Source of the DNA: Butyrivibrio sp.
Lineage (GTDB): Bacteria > Bacillota_A > Clostridia > Lachnospirales > Lachnospiraceae
NCBI RefSeq assembly: GCF_024699075.1
Contig: NZ_JAILQF010000359.1
Span: 1 to 10,866 of the forward strand
Length of the DNA: 10,866 nt
Reading direction: 5' to 3'
The notes beneath the pieces are model-generated. The model had not been told where the DNA came from and did not search any database. It saw nothing but the letters and a program-made list of their open reading frames with translations. Positions 1 to 8,523 of the stretch are shown piece by piece (the first letter of the stretch is position 1; each line of letters starts with the position of its first letter). The position numbers were made by a program, and so were the translations under genes.

Positions 1-2258
1 ATGCCGATTCCGCCCACTCTGCTGGTGGTTCCGGTGAAATATTTATCAACAAACTCTTTTGACAGGCCGATGGCCTCAAATATCTTGGCAGACTGATAGG
101 ACTGGAGGGTTGAGATGCCCATCTTGGCTGCGATCTTAACAACTCCGCCCAGAAGCGCCTTGTTGTAGTCAGCTATTGCTGTGTGATAATCCTTATCAAG
201 AATTCCGATATCAATGAGCTCAGCAATGCACTCATGAGCCAGATACGGATGAATGGCACGGGCACCAAAACCGAGAAGTGTTGCGATCTGGTGAACGTCC
301 CTTGGCTCTCCGCTCTCGAGAATAAGGGATACTGCCGTGCGCTGCTTGGTCCTTACCAGGTGCTGCTCGACGCTGGATACAGCCAGAAGCGAAGGGATAG
401 GCATGTGGTTTTCATCAACACCCCTGTCTGAGAGAACGATGATGTTAACGCCCTCTGCAGTAGCCCTGTCCACTGAGATGTTCAGCTGGTCCAGAGCCCT
501 CTCCATAGGAGTGTTCTTGTAATACAGAAGGGATATCTTTTTTACATGAAAGCCCGGCTGATCCAGAGCTTCGATCTTCATGAGATCAACGCCCGTAAGA
601 ATCGGGTTGTTAACCTCAAGAACACGGCAGTTGTCGCTCTTTTCCCCAAGGAGATTTCCGTCAGAGCCGATATAAACTGTGGTATCGGTGACTACCTTCT
701 CGCGAAGCGAGTCGATAGGCGGATTTGTAACCTGTGCAAAGAGCTGTTTGAAATAGCAAAACAGCATCTGATGATGCTTGGACAGCATGGCAAGAGGGAC
801 GTCAGTTCCCATGGAAACAGTAGATTCTATGCCGTTTGTAGCCATTAACATGATCTGCTGTTTGACGTCCTCGTAGGAATACCCGAACACCTTATAGAGC
901 TTGTCTCTCATCTCCTGGGTATGGGTAGGTATCTTTTTATTTGGAACCGACAGTTTGCCTAGGTGCAGAAGATATCTGTCGAGCCACTCGCCATAGGGCT
1001 TTGCCAGTGAATATCTGTCCTTACACTCCTTGTCGGAGATTATGCGTCCTTCTTTTGTATTGACCAGTAGCATGTGTCCCGGTGAAAGCCTTGATTTCTC
1101 AAGGATGTTCTCCTCCGGGATATCCAAAACGCCAACTTCGGATGCAAGAATCAGTCTTCCATCCTTGGTCACATAATATCTTGATGGTCTTAGTCCGTTA
1201 CGATCCAGCGTTGCTCCAAAGAGCTCACCGTCCGTGAAAAGAACTGCAGCCGGTCCGTCCCAGGGCTCCATCATGGTTGCGTAGTAGTGATAAAAATCTT
1301 TTCTGTCCTGAGACATGAAATCGTTGTGCTTCCAGGGCTCAGGTATTGTGATCATCATAGCAAGAGGGAGATCCATGCCGTTCATGTACAGGAACTCCAA
1401 GGTGTTATCAAGCATGGCTGAATCAGATCCGGAGGATGCAATGACGGGATAGACCTTGGAAAGTTCCTCCTTAAATACATCTGACGACATGGTCTCCTCA
1501 CGGGCCAGCATCCTGTCGCTGTTACCCTTTATGGTATTGATCTCACCGTTGTGTGCGATCATGCGATACGGATGTGCCCTCTGCCAGGAAGGTGTGGTAT
1601 TTGTGGAAAATCTGCTGTGCACCAGTGCAATAGCGCTCTGGTAATCCGGTGATAACAGGTCCTCATAGAAGTTTCTAAGCTGTCCCACCAAAAACATTCC
1701 TTTATAGACGATGGTTCTGGATGAAAATGAGCAAATATAAGTATCCTCAGAAGATTTCTCATACTCTCTTCTGAGGCAGTATAACTTTCTGTCAAACTCT
1801 ATTCCCTTCTCCACATCGGATGGCCTCTCAATGAAGCACTGACTGATGTGTGGCATGCAGCTTCTTGCAACCTCACCAAGAATTTCGGGATGTGTTTCCA
1901 CATCCCTCCATCCGATGACCTTAAGGTTTTCTTTTTCTGCAATGACTTCAAGCATTCGCTTCGCGAACATGCGCTTCATTGAATCCTGCGGCAGGAAAAA
2001 CATTCCTATACCATAGTCCCCTGCGCCGCCGATCTTAAATCCGAGCTTTTTAGCCTCTCCGGAAAAGAACTTGTGAGAGATCTGTACTAAGATTCCCACG
2101 CCGTCGCCGACTTTTCCGCTGGCATCTTTTCCTGCTCTGTGCTCAAGCTTTTCTACGATGGAAAGGGCATCGTCAAGCACCTTGTTATCGGGCTTTCCGT
2201 TTATATTTATCACTGCTCCTATCCCGCATGCATCATGTTCGTTCATCCAGTTTTCCAT
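1..2258 (-). CDS. gltB: Glutamate synthase (GOGAT) large subunit, N-terminal half (cut by window edge)
   Basis: GltB transfers the amide of glutamine to 2-oxoglutarate, giving two glutamates, and works with GS in cytoplasmic ammonium assimilation. The visible 752 codons are about half of a usual ~1500-residue GltB. The protein begins [14 protein letters not shown], so the N-terminal nucleophile of the class II amidotransferase domain is Cys11. This implies removal of a propeptide of only 10 residues, against about 36 in the E. coli type. Further amidotransferase motifs are [12 protein letters not shown] near 214-225 and AHNGEINT at 235-242. The amidotransferase domain runs to roughly residue 430 and is followed by the central domain. 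The last visible residues, [11 protein letters not shown] from 740, mark entry into the FMN-binding synthase domain. The start at 2258 is chosen because AGAGGT (2268-2273) lies 9 nt upstream. The frame is open from the start to base 3 with no stop. It lies 35 bp after glnA, so co-transcription is likely. The FMN domain, Fe-S cluster site and gltD fall outside the window. Confidence 0.97.
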   Translation of the reverse strand, partial: MENWMNEHDACGIGAVININGKPDNKVLDDALSIVEKLEHRAGKDASGKVGDGVGILVQISHKFFSGEAKKLGFKIGGAGDYGIGMFFLPQDSMKRMFAKRMLEVIAEKENLKVIGWRDVETHPEILGEVARSCMPHISQCFIERPSDVEKGIEFDRKLYCLRREYEKSSEDTYICSFSSRTIVYKGMFLVGQLRNFYEDLLSPDYQSAIALVHSRFSTNTTPSWQRAHPYRMIAHNGEINTIKGNSDRMLAREETMSSDVFKEELSKVYPVIASSGSDSAMLDNTLEFLYMNGMDLPLAMMITIPEPWKHNDFMSQDRKDFYHYYATMMEPWDGPAAVLFTDGELFGATLDRNGLRPSRYYVTKDGRLILASEVGVLDIPEENILEKSRLSPGHMLLVNTKEGRIISDKECKDRYSLAKPYGEWLDRYLLHLGKLSVPNKKIPTHTQEMRDKLYKVFGYSYEDVKQQIMLMATNGIESTVSMGTDVPLAMLSKHHQMLFCYFKQLFAQVTNPPIDSLREKVVTDTTVYIGSDGNLLGEKSDNCRVLEVNNPILTGVDLMKIEALDQPGFHVKKISLLYYKNTPMERALDQLNISVDRATAEGVNIIVLSDRGVDENHMPIPSLLAVSSVEQHLVRTKQRTAVSLILESGEPRDVHQIATLLGFGARAIHPYLAHECIAELIDIGILDKDYHTAIADYNKALLGGVVKIAAKMGISTLQSYQSAKIFEAIGLSKEFVDKYFTGTTSRVGGIG

Positions 2259-2293
2259 TGCTTTTATACCTCTATCGTATTCTTTATGTCTTT

Positions 2294-4402
2294 TTATCTA
2301 AGTGAAAAGAGCATCTGGCCGTATGTAGGGTAGCTCAAGTATTCATCAGGGATAACAGCCTCGGCTTCATCCGCATATTTTCTAAGCTCATCCATATCCT
2401 TAAGGATTGTCTCCTGGTAAAAGCTTGCCTGTCCGAGAAGATCATCCATGCCTTCTGCTTTCTTGGTATCATCATAGAGTTTCTTGAGCGCTCCGCTGAT
2501 TCCTGCGGATGCTCCATCCAATGTCTTTAAAAGTCCGCATTCCAGCTCACACGCTGCGCCCTCAAGAACGCTCTTTTTCTGGATCACCTCTTTTGTAAGA
2601 TCCTTCTCATAAGCGATGATTCCTTCTGTCAGGTCTTTTCTCACCATCTCCTGCATTGTCAGGGACTCGATGTGAATTGACTTTGAGTAGTTCTCAAGAA
2701 GAATGTCATATCTTGAGTGGATCTCTTCCTTGGTGAAGATTCCGTGCTTTGTAAAGAGCTCGATTGACTCATCCGAAATCCAGTAAGGCATTGCATCGGG
2801 AAGTGACTTAAGGTTCGGAAGACCTCTCTTTTCAGCCTCAGCAACCCATTCTTCTGTGTATCCGTTTCCGTTGAAAAGAACTTTCTTATGAGCTGAAAGT
2901 ACTTCCTTAAGTACCTCCATTACCTTCTCCTTAAGAGCATCAGCAGGAGTTCCTTCAAGCTTTGCGTAGATCTTGGCGATCTCCTCTGCAACTGCTGTGT
3001 TGAGAACGATGTTTGCGTTAGCTACTGAAACTGCTGAACCGGGCATTCTGAACTCGAACTTGTTGCCGGTAAAAGCAAAAGGTGATGTTCTGTTTCTGTC
3101 TGTGTTGTCCTTTGTAAAGTGCGGAAGAACAGTAGCGCCCATGGCCATCTGAACCTTGCCCTGGCTCTCATAAGCTGTGCCTTCCTCAACACTCTTAAGT
3201 ACTCCTGCGAGCTCATCGCCGACGAAGATTGAAATGATGGCAGGTGGTGCCTCGTTTCCGCCGAGTCTGTGGTCATTTCCTGCAGATGCTACGGAGAGTC
3301 TCAGGATCGGTGCATACTCATCAACTGCTGCGATTACTGCCATGAGGAATACCAGGAAAGGAATGTTCTCACCGGGCTTTTTGCCGGGATCAAGAAGGTT
3401 CATTCCTGTATCTGTACAAACAGACCAGTTGTTATGTTTTCCTGATCCATTGATTCCCTCGAAGGGCTTCTCATGAAGAAGACATGCGTAGTTGTGCTTG
3501 TCTGCGACCTTCTTCATAACTTCCATAGTGAGCTGGTTGTGATCTACAGCGATGTTTGCTGTCTCAAATACAGGAGCCAGCTCGTGCTGCGACGGAGCAA
3601 CCTCGTTGTGCTTGGTCTTTGCAGGAATTCCAAGCTTCCAGAGCTCTTCGTCAAGATCATGCATGTATGCTGATACCTTGGGCTTGATCACACCAAAGTA
3701 GTGATCTTCCATCTCCTGACCCTTGGTAGCCGGTGCTCCGATCAGTGTCCTTCCGGTAAACAGAAGGTCTTTTCTCTTCTTGTAGTAGTCCTTATCGATC
3801 AGGAAGTACTCCTGCTCTGAACCGATTGTTGTATTTACCCTCTTAACATCCTCATATCCAAGAAGGTGAAGCATCTTGACAGCTTCCCCTGAAAGAGCCT
3901 CCATTGAACGAAGAAGAGGTGTCTTTTTATCAAGAGCTTCTCCGCCGTATGAGCAGAATGCTGTAGGGATGTAAAGAGAACCATCTTTAATAAATGCAGG
4001 TGAAGAAGGATCCCATGCTGTATATCCTCTTGCTTCGAATGTTGCACGAAGTCCGCCTGATGGGAAACTTGATGCATCAGGTTCGCCCTTTACAAGCTCT
4101 TTTCCTGAGAATTCCATGATTACTCTTCCATCATCTGTTGGAGAGATAAAGCTGTCATGCTTCTCAGCTGTGAGACCTGTCATAGGCTGGAACCAGTGTG
4201 TAAAATGTGTTGCTCCCTTTTCTACAGCCCATTGCTTCATAGCTTCGGCAATTTCATTGGCTGTTGAAAGCTCAAGTGGTGTTCCGTCAGTAACAGATTT
4301 TTTCCATGCTTCATAAGATGCACTGGAAAGGCGTTCTTTCATGGTTTCTTCATTGAATACCATGCTCCCAAATAATTCGGGTAACTTTGCAGATGTTTCC
4401 AT
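2294..4402 (-). CDS. glnA: Glutamine synthetase, type III (GSIII)
   Basis: This enzyme makes glutamine from glutamate, NH4+ and ATP in the cytoplasm. At 702 residues it matches the GSIII family (~700 aa), not GSI (~450 aa). GSIII is known from Bacteroides, Butyrivibrio, ruminococci and cyanobacteria, where it is sometimes called glnN. Motifs visible in order: GSEQEYF at 194-200 (metal-binding glutamates), [11 protein letters not shown] at 264-274 (typical of GSIII), [10 protein letters not shown] at 318-327 (the glutamate/ATP-site GSGxH region), and [12 protein letters not shown] at 376-387. The C-terminal ~200 residues are helical and specific to GSIII. No GSI-type adenylylation motif was noticed. 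The ATG at 4402 has GGAG 4 nt upstream, a short spacer, within a purine-rich stretch. gltB follows after 35 bp. A candidate operator and promoter lie in the 76-bp gap upstream. The gene is complete, with no frameshift. Confidence 0.97.
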   Translation of the reverse strand: METSAKLPELFGSMVFNEETMKERLSSASYEAWKKSVTDGTPLELSTANEIAEAMKQWAVEKGATHFTHWFQPMTGLTAEKHDSFISPTDDGRVIMEFSGKELVKGEPDASSFPSGGLRATFEARGYTAWDPSSPAFIKDGSLYIPTAFCSYGGEALDKKTPLLRSMEALSGEAVKMLHLLGYEDVKRVNTTIGSEQEYFLIDKDYYKKRKDLLFTGRTLIGAPATKGQEMEDHYFGVIKPKVSAYMHDLDEELWKLGIPAKTKHNEVAPSQHELAPVFETANIAVDHNQLTMEVMKKVADKHNYACLLHEKPFEGINGSGKHNNWSVCTDTGMNLLDPGKKPGENIPFLVFLMAVIAAVDEYAPILRLSVASAGNDHRLGGNEAPPAIISIFVGDELAGVLKSVEEGTAYESQGKVQMAMGATVLPHFTKDNTDRNRTSPFAFTGNKFEFRMPGSAVSVANANIVLNTAVAEEIAKIYAKLEGTPADALKEKVMEVLKEVLSAHKKVLFNGNGYTEEWVAEAEKRGLPNLKSLPDAMPYWISDESIELFTKHGIFTKEEIHSRYDILLENYSKSIHIESLTMQEMVRKDLTEGIIAYEKDLTKEVIQKKSVLEGAACELECGLLKTLDGASAGISGALKKLYDDTKKAEGMDDLLGQASFYQETILKDMDELRKYADEAEAVIPDEYLSYPTYGQMLFSLR

Positions 4403-4489
4403 ATGACTCCTTTTTCTTTAAGTAAAAAAGATTTTTTGACCAAACGTTTCAACTTTTCTTATAGTAATTACTTTCTTGTCAATGTGCAA
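4403..4489 (-). promoter_or_regulatory. Candidate glnA-gltB promoter/operator region
   Basis: The gap between the second ABC gene and glnA holds promoter-like boxes on the minus strand. A perfect TTGACA (4477-4482) sits only 13 bp from TATAAG (4458-4463), which is too close. A weaker pair, TTGCAC (4484-4489) and TACTAT (4461-4466), has the ideal 17-bp spacing. Downstream is an 8-bp perfect palindrome AAACGTTT (4442-4449) inside a TTGA...TCAA frame (4436-4452). It resembles a LacI/CcpA-family operator but lacks the R before CG in the cre consensus. No terminator separates the ABC genes from glnA, so read-through is also possible. The start site is not determined. Confidence 0.35.
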
Positions 4490-6326
4490 GTGCTTTTTCA
4501 ATTGATTTATTAATAACAATGTCATTGAACTGTCTTGTAAACAGCTCAAAGTACCTTCCACCGGCCAGTATAAGTTCTTCATGGGTGCCGCTTTCTACTA
4601 TTCTTCCATTATCAACTACAAGTATCACATCAGAATCTGTAATAGTTGAAAGTCTGTGTGCTATTGCAAATGTAGTACGGCCTTTGGTCATTACTTTTAT
4701 GGCATTCTGGATCTTCTTCTCAGTAACTGTATCAATAGAAGCTGTAGCTTCGTCAAGGATCAGTATTCTTGGATCTGACAGGATAGCTCTGGCAAATGAC
4801 AGAAGCTGCTTTTCACCTGTTGAAAGAAGACTTCCGCCTTCTCCTACATCACTATCAAGGCCCTTGTCCATTCTTCTTACAACATCTCCTGCTGCAACCA
4901 GGTCAAGTGCCTCCCAGATTTCCTCATCTGTAGCATCTTCTTTGCCATATTTAAGGTTCTCTCTTACAGAACCTGAGAAAAGGTGTGGTGTCTGAAGTAC
5001 ATAACCTATGGAATTATGAAGCCAGCCTATAGACCTGTCAGCTGCATCATGCCCGTCAATGAGGATCTGTCCCTTTGTAGGCTTATAAAATCTGCAGACA
5101 AGGTTTACAAGTGTTGACTTACCCGCTCCTGTCTCTCCGACTATTGCTACGCTTGTACCCTGAGGAACCTTTAAGTTGAAGTTTTCAAGTACATTCTCTT
5201 CTCCATCAGGATAGCGGAAAGTAATGTCTTTAAATTCAATATCTCCTTTAAGCTCTTCCCAGTTTTCTTTTTTGGGATTAAATGTATCACCGTATTTCTC
5301 TATAACTTCAGGTCTGTCTGATACGTCAGATTCTGTTTCCATAAGCCTTGTGAATCTTTCAATATTGACCTGAATAGCAATGATTTCAGAGAATGTCACA
5401 ACTACGTTCTGAATAGGTTCCATAATACCAAGAGCATATGAAGCAAAAACGGATATAGTTCCTATAGTCATAAGTCCTTCTACAGAAAGTGTTCCGCCGT
5501 ACCAAAGTACTATAGCAAGAGCAAATGATGATACCATGGTAACTGTAGCTGTAAAGAAGGCTGAATAGCGAGCCGACCTTACTGCTGTCTTTTGCATCTT
5601 ATCAGTATCTTTTTCAAAGTCTTCACGGATCTTATCTTCAACTACAAGAGTCTTGATAGAAGAAGCTCCTGTTATACCTTCATTAAAATTACCGGTTATC
5701 TTTGAGTTTATTTCTCGTATCTTTCTGTTGATGATGAGAAGCTTTTTCTGGAATACTGCTACAAGTATTACAACTATAGGCACAAGAGCAAGAATTATAA
5801 GAGCCAGTTTCCAGTTGATAGCAACCATCATTACAAGTACGAAGATTATGTATGACAGCTGCCATACTATATCCATGAATCTCCATGCTATCATTTCACC
5901 TATTTTGCCCGAGTCACTCATAACCCTGGCATGGATATATCCAACATTATTGGTATTAAAGTAAAAAAGTGACAGCTCCTGAAGATGTGAAAATGAAGCA
6001 TTTCTAAGGTCTCTGTTGATGCTCATCTCAACCTTACCGCACATTGCAACTGTTATATAGTTGTCTATTGTCTGAAGTATAAGGACTATGATATAAACAC
6101 CTATAAATACAGGAAGACCTTTTAAGGTTGACAGTCCTATAAAATTGTTTATTGCATACTGGTTGAATAAAGGATAAGCAGAGTCCGCAAGTGAACTCAG
6201 CATTCCCAATATCACCATCTGAATTATGATCTTTTTGTAAGGCTTCATATAAGGCAGAAGCTTGGGAATTCCAAGAAAAGGAAGCGTCTTGAATTCAGTT
6301 TTTTTATCTTTATTATTGTCGTTCAT
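4479..6326 (-). CDS. ABC exporter half-transporter, catalytic partner (TM288/BmrD-like)
   Basis: A fused membrane and ATPase protein of 615 residues, expected in the cytoplasmic membrane. About six membrane segments lie roughly at 33-55, 73-95, 155-172, 174-195, 257-280 and 285-305, followed by the nucleotide-binding domain from about 360. Visible motifs: Walker A GETGAGKST (397-405, Lys403), Q-loop Gln445, signature LSTGEKQ (from 501), Walker B ILILDE with Asp525 and catalytic Glu526, and switch His557 in AIAHR. The signature is degenerate (LSTGE for LSGGQ), while Walker B is intact. This complements the upstream gene, where the reverse holds, so the two are predicted to heterodimerise. The start at 6326 is preferred over the ATG 12 nt upstream because GGAG (6333-6336) lies 6 nt before it and the upstream ATG has no ribosome binding site. 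The substrate is unknown; drug, peptide or lipid are all possible. Confidence 0.93.
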   Translation of the reverse strand: MNDNNKDKKTEFKTLPFLGIPKLLPYMKPYKKIIIQMVILGMLSSLADSAYPLFNQYAINNFIGLSTLKGLPVFIGVYIIVLILQTIDNYITVAMCGKVEMSINRDLRNASFSHLQELSLFYFNTNNVGYIHARVMSDSGKIGEMIAWRFMDIVWQLSYIIFVLVMMVAINWKLALIILALVPIVVILVAVFQKKLLIINRKIREINSKITGNFNEGITGASSIKTLVVEDKIREDFEKDTDKMQKTAVRSARYSAFFTATVTMVSSFALAIVLWYGGTLSVEGLMTIGTISVFASYALGIMEPIQNVVVTFSEIIAIQVNIERFTRLMETESDVSDRPEVIEKYGDTFNPKKENWEELKGDIEFKDITFRYPDGEENVLENFNLKVPQGTSVAIVGETGAGKSTLVNLVCRFYKPTKGQILIDGHDAADRSIGWLHNSIGYVLQTPHLFSGSVRENLKYGKEDATDEEIWEALDLVAAGDVVRRMDKGLDSDVGEGGSLLSTGEKQLLSFARAILSDPRILILDEATASIDTVTEKKIQNAIKVMTKGRTTFAIAHRLSTITDSDVILVVDNGRIVESGTHEELILAGGRYFELFTRQFNDIVINKSIEKALAH

Positions 6327-6332
6327 ATAAAT

Positions 6333-6336
6333 CTCC
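6333..6336 (-). promoter_or_regulatory. Ribosome binding site that fixes the start of the second ABC gene
   Basis: GGAG followed by a 6-nt spacer, ATTTAT, points to the ATG at 6326. The alternative ATG at 6338 overlaps this site and has no Shine-Dalgarno sequence of its own. Confidence 0.7.
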
Positions 6337-6387
6337 ATATGACCATGTTATGAGGTAGGTTAGAGTTAATACTTCGTGTCAAAGCAG

Positions 6388-8253
6388 TCAGACTGCATCA
6401 ACATCAAGTCCCTGAAGTTTGGCGCAGGTGTAATATATACCCTTTAGCTTTAAAAGCTCTTCATGAGTTCCCTGCTCTACGATCCTTCCTTTATCAAGAA
6501 CTATGATATTATCAGCATGCATAAGGGTCATGATCCTGTGAGATATCAATATGACTGTAGCATCATCTATATTCTCAGAAAGAGCCTTCCTTATACGTGC
6601 ATCAGTCTGAGTGTCTACCGCAGAAAGTGAATCGTCAAAGATCATAACAGGCGGCTCTTCTATAAGCATCTGTGCTATAGCGGTTCTTTGCTTCTGTCCA
6701 CCTGATAAGGTAACTCCTCTTTCTCCTACGAAGGTATCGTATCCTGAAGGGAACTTCTCTACAGACTCATCAAGTGCAGCTATCTTTGATGCATGTCTTA
6801 TTCTGTCCATGCTTACACGTCCTCTGTCATCAGGTGCTGCCGCAATACCTATATTTTCTGACAATGTCCTTGAAAAAAGATATGGCTCCTGAAGTACAAA
6901 TCCAAGATTTTTTCTAAGCCATGACCTTTTAATATTTCTTATGTCAACACCGCCTATTGTAATGGTGCCGCTGTCTTCAGGAAGGTCATAGAGCCTGTCA
7001 AGTAGGTACATAAGAGTAGACTTACCGGAACCCGTTCCACCAAGTATTCCAAATGTTGTACCGCTTTTTATAGTGAAGCTGACATTTTTAAGGATGCCAT
7101 GATCAAAGCCATTATCTTCACTACCAATAGACTTAGCTTTAACTGTATCTTTATCCTCAAAAGAATAAGATACATTATCAAAGACTATATCTCTGTCTAT
7201 AGGCGGAGTAGTAGCACCCTCTGCATCCTTTTCTTCAGCACTGTTCATAATATATCTGACCCTGTCTATAGAGATGCCGGCTTTACTCATTTCTGAAATA
7301 ATCCTTCCCAGCATTCTTACAGGCCATATAAGCATTGAATTATAAGATACAAAGGCTATGAATTCTCCTGCAGTGATATGACCTCTTACACTAAAGACCG
7401 CACCCATAACTGTTACGATCATGACCTGAAGGCCTGATATAAGGTCGTTAGATGCCCAGAATGCGGACAAAAGCTTCATAAGATTCATCCACATTTTGGT
7501 GTAATCTTCATTGTAAGAGACAAACTTATCCTTCTCGTACTGTTCACGTCCAAAGGCTCTTACAATACGTACTCCTGTAAGATTCTCCTGAGCTATTGAA
7601 GAGAGCTTACCTTCCTGCTCATCTGCTTTTTGGAAAGTGCTTCCTATTCTTGTGTGGAAAAAGAAAGAATAAAGTATAAGCACCGGGAAAAGGATCATTG
7701 CTATAAAGGAAAGTTTAGTATTAATAGAAAACATGAAATAAAGAGCCATACCGATCATTATCACTACTCTAAATAGTGATACAAGCTGACCTGAAAGGAA
7801 ATTCTTGATGGTCTCAACGTCAGACGTACACCTTTGGATAATGTCTCCTGTATGATTCTTGGAATGCCAAGAATAAGGCAGCTTTAATATATGCTCAAAG
7901 AGAGTATTACGCATAGTCTCAACGAGCTTTTCAGCGCCCCTTGTATTGTATACTTTTGATAAATAACGAAATATAGCCGACACTGTAGCTATACAGATAA
8001 TCAGGATCGCAATATACAAAAGGTTATATCTTATAAACTCTCGTCCGCCAAGTAAGTCCATGATAAAGCTCATATAGACAGGAAGACTTGACTGTGAATC
8101 ATCTATACAGTAGTCAACTGTATACTGTATGATCTTTGGATTGATCATATCAAGGAATGCAACAAGTAATGAAGCAATTATTCCATATACAAAAAAATGA
8201 AGACTACCCCTTAAAAAGAACAAAACCATTCTGCTTCTTGTTTTAAATCTCAT
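6388..8253 (-). CDS. ABC exporter half-transporter, degenerate-site partner (TM287/BmrC-like)
   Basis: A 621-residue membrane and ATPase fusion, the first gene of the exporter pair; the second starts 61 bp after its stop. Membrane segments occupy roughly residues 15-320 and the nucleotide-binding domain starts near 355. Motifs: Walker A GGTGSGKST (to residue 413, Lys411), Q-loop Gln455, a canonical LSGGQ (516-520), Walker B VMIFDDS with Asp540 and then Asp541 where the catalytic Glu normally stands, D-loop SAVD (544-547), and switch His572 in ISHR. The Glu-to-Asp change is the hallmark of the degenerate half in heterodimeric exporters. A polar insert of about 20 residues sits between the first strands of the ATPase domain, before ILKNVSF. 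The start at 8253 is chosen because GAGG (8259-8262) precedes it. An in-frame TTG at 8334 would extend the ORF by 27 codons, but it lies in the U tract of a terminator and has no ribosome binding site. Substrate unknown. Confidence 0.93.
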   Translation of the reverse strand: MRFKTRSRMVLFFLRGSLHFFVYGIIASLLVAFLDMINPKIIQYTVDYCIDDSQSSLPVYMSFIMDLLGGREFIRYNLLYIAILIICIATVSAIFRYLSKVYNTRGAEKLVETMRNTLFEHILKLPYSWHSKNHTGDIIQRCTSDVETIKNFLSGQLVSLFRVVIMIGMALYFMFSINTKLSFIAMILFPVLILYSFFFHTRIGSTFQKADEQEGKLSSIAQENLTGVRIVRAFGREQYEKDKFVSYNEDYTKMWMNLMKLLSAFWASNDLISGLQVMIVTVMGAVFSVRGHITAGEFIAFVSYNSMLIWPVRMLGRIISEMSKAGISIDRVRYIMNSAEEKDAEGATTPPIDRDIVFDNVSYSFEDKDTVKAKSIGSEDNGFDHGILKNVSFTIKSGTTFGILGGTGSGKSTLMYLLDRLYDLPEDSGTITIGGVDIRNIKRSWLRKNLGFVLQEPYLFSRTLSENIGIAAAPDDRGRVSMDRIRHASKIAALDESVEKFPSGYDTFVGERGVTLSGGQKQRTAIAQMLIEEPPVMIFDDSLSAVDTQTDARIRKALSENIDDATVILISHRIMTLMHADNIIVLDKGRIVEQGTHEELLKLKGIYYTCAKLQGLDVDAV

Positions 8254-8258
8254 ACCCA

Positions 8259-8262
8259 CCTC
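8259..8262 (-). promoter_or_regulatory. Ribosome binding site that fixes the start of the first ABC gene
   Basis: GAGG followed by a 5-nt spacer, TGGGT, precedes the ATG at 8253. This supports a 621-residue product rather than the longer TTG-initiated frame from 8334. Confidence 0.65.
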
Positions 8263-8332
8263 ATTAAAAAACCTGAAATAATCTAAGCCATACTGCCTAG
8301 AACATTTTGAATACCCATCAACATAAAAGCGC

Positions 8333-8432
8333 AAAAAAATCCCGATGTTTTGCTATATTTAACGATACCATAAATACACATTCATGTAATCAGTTTACAT
8401 TAATATGCACTCTATCATCAAAACACCGGGAT
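8333..8432 (-). terminator. Long-armed rho-independent terminator-like structure after ddh
   Basis: On the minus strand, arm 8419-8432 (ATCCCGGTGTTTTG) pairs with arm 8339-8352 (CAAAACATCGGGAT) over 14 positions, followed by a run of seven T. One position (8345/8426) is a G-U pair in minus-strand RNA but an A-C mismatch in plus-strand RNA, which supports minus-strand function. The loop is unusually long at 66 nt. It contains its own hairpin, ATGTAA-N5-TTACAT (8384-8400), extended by ATT/AAT after one mismatch. It probably ends the ddh transcript before the ABC genes. The long structured loop also fits a regulated attenuator or the 3' end of a small RNA. Confidence 0.65.
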
Positions 8433-8449
8433 CAGGATTCTATTTAGTT

Positions 8450-8523
8450 CTTCTATGTCGGTTATTTACAGGATGTAATCTCGACATGTTTAGAAGTACA
8501 GGGATGTACTTCTATGTCGGTTA
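8450..8523. repeat. 15-bp direct repeat with interleaved hairpins overlapping the ddh stop codon
   Basis: CTTCTATGTCGGTTA occurs at 8450-8464 and again at 8509-8523, 59 bp apart. The second copy contains the ddh stop codon (TTA on plus, 8521-8523). Between them, TAGAAGTACA (8491-8500), loop GGGA (8501-8504) and TGTACTTCTA (8505-8514) form a perfect 10-bp hairpin. CGACA (8482-8486) and TGTCG (8515-8519) extend it past a 4-nt bulge. The same middle segment can instead pair with the first copy (8450-8460), enclosing a small hairpin TTACA-GGA-TGTAA (8466-8478). No T run follows on either strand, so it is not a simple terminator. It could be a REP/MITE-like intergenic element or an mRNA 3'-end structure. 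Confidence 0.75.

Noticed and set aside
1..2258. Possible broken or pseudogenised gltB, since only short frames appear in this stretch
   Set aside because: The minus-strand frame is continuous from the ATG at 2258 to base 3 with conserved motifs throughout. It merely lacks a stop because it is cut by the window edge.
4403..4490. Sigma-54 (RpoN) promoter for glnA
   Set aside because: No GG-N10-GC core with the TGGCAC/TTGCA layout was found in the gap. The isolated TTGCAC has no partner at the correct spacing.
4519..4995. 158-codon plus-strand frame opposite the second ABC gene
   Set aside because: It is antisense to the conserved nucleotide-binding domain, rich in Ser and low in complexity, and has no plausible start signal. 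It is a shadow of the real gene.
6327..6387. Separate promoter between the two ABC genes (TTGACA near 6377-6382)
   Set aside because: No acceptable -10 lies 16-18 bp downstream, and the short 61-bp gap fits an operon.
8254..8334. 27-codon N-terminal extension of the first ABC gene from a TTG at 8334
   Set aside because: The TTG sits in the U tract of a terminator-like structure and has no ribosome binding site, while the ATG at 8253 has GAGG in place and gives the usual exporter length.
8450..8523. Insertion-sequence footprint with target-site duplication
   Set aside because: The 15-bp direct repeats flank only 44 bp, with no terminal inverted repeats of a known family and no transposase remnant. 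A hairpin element explains the symmetry better.
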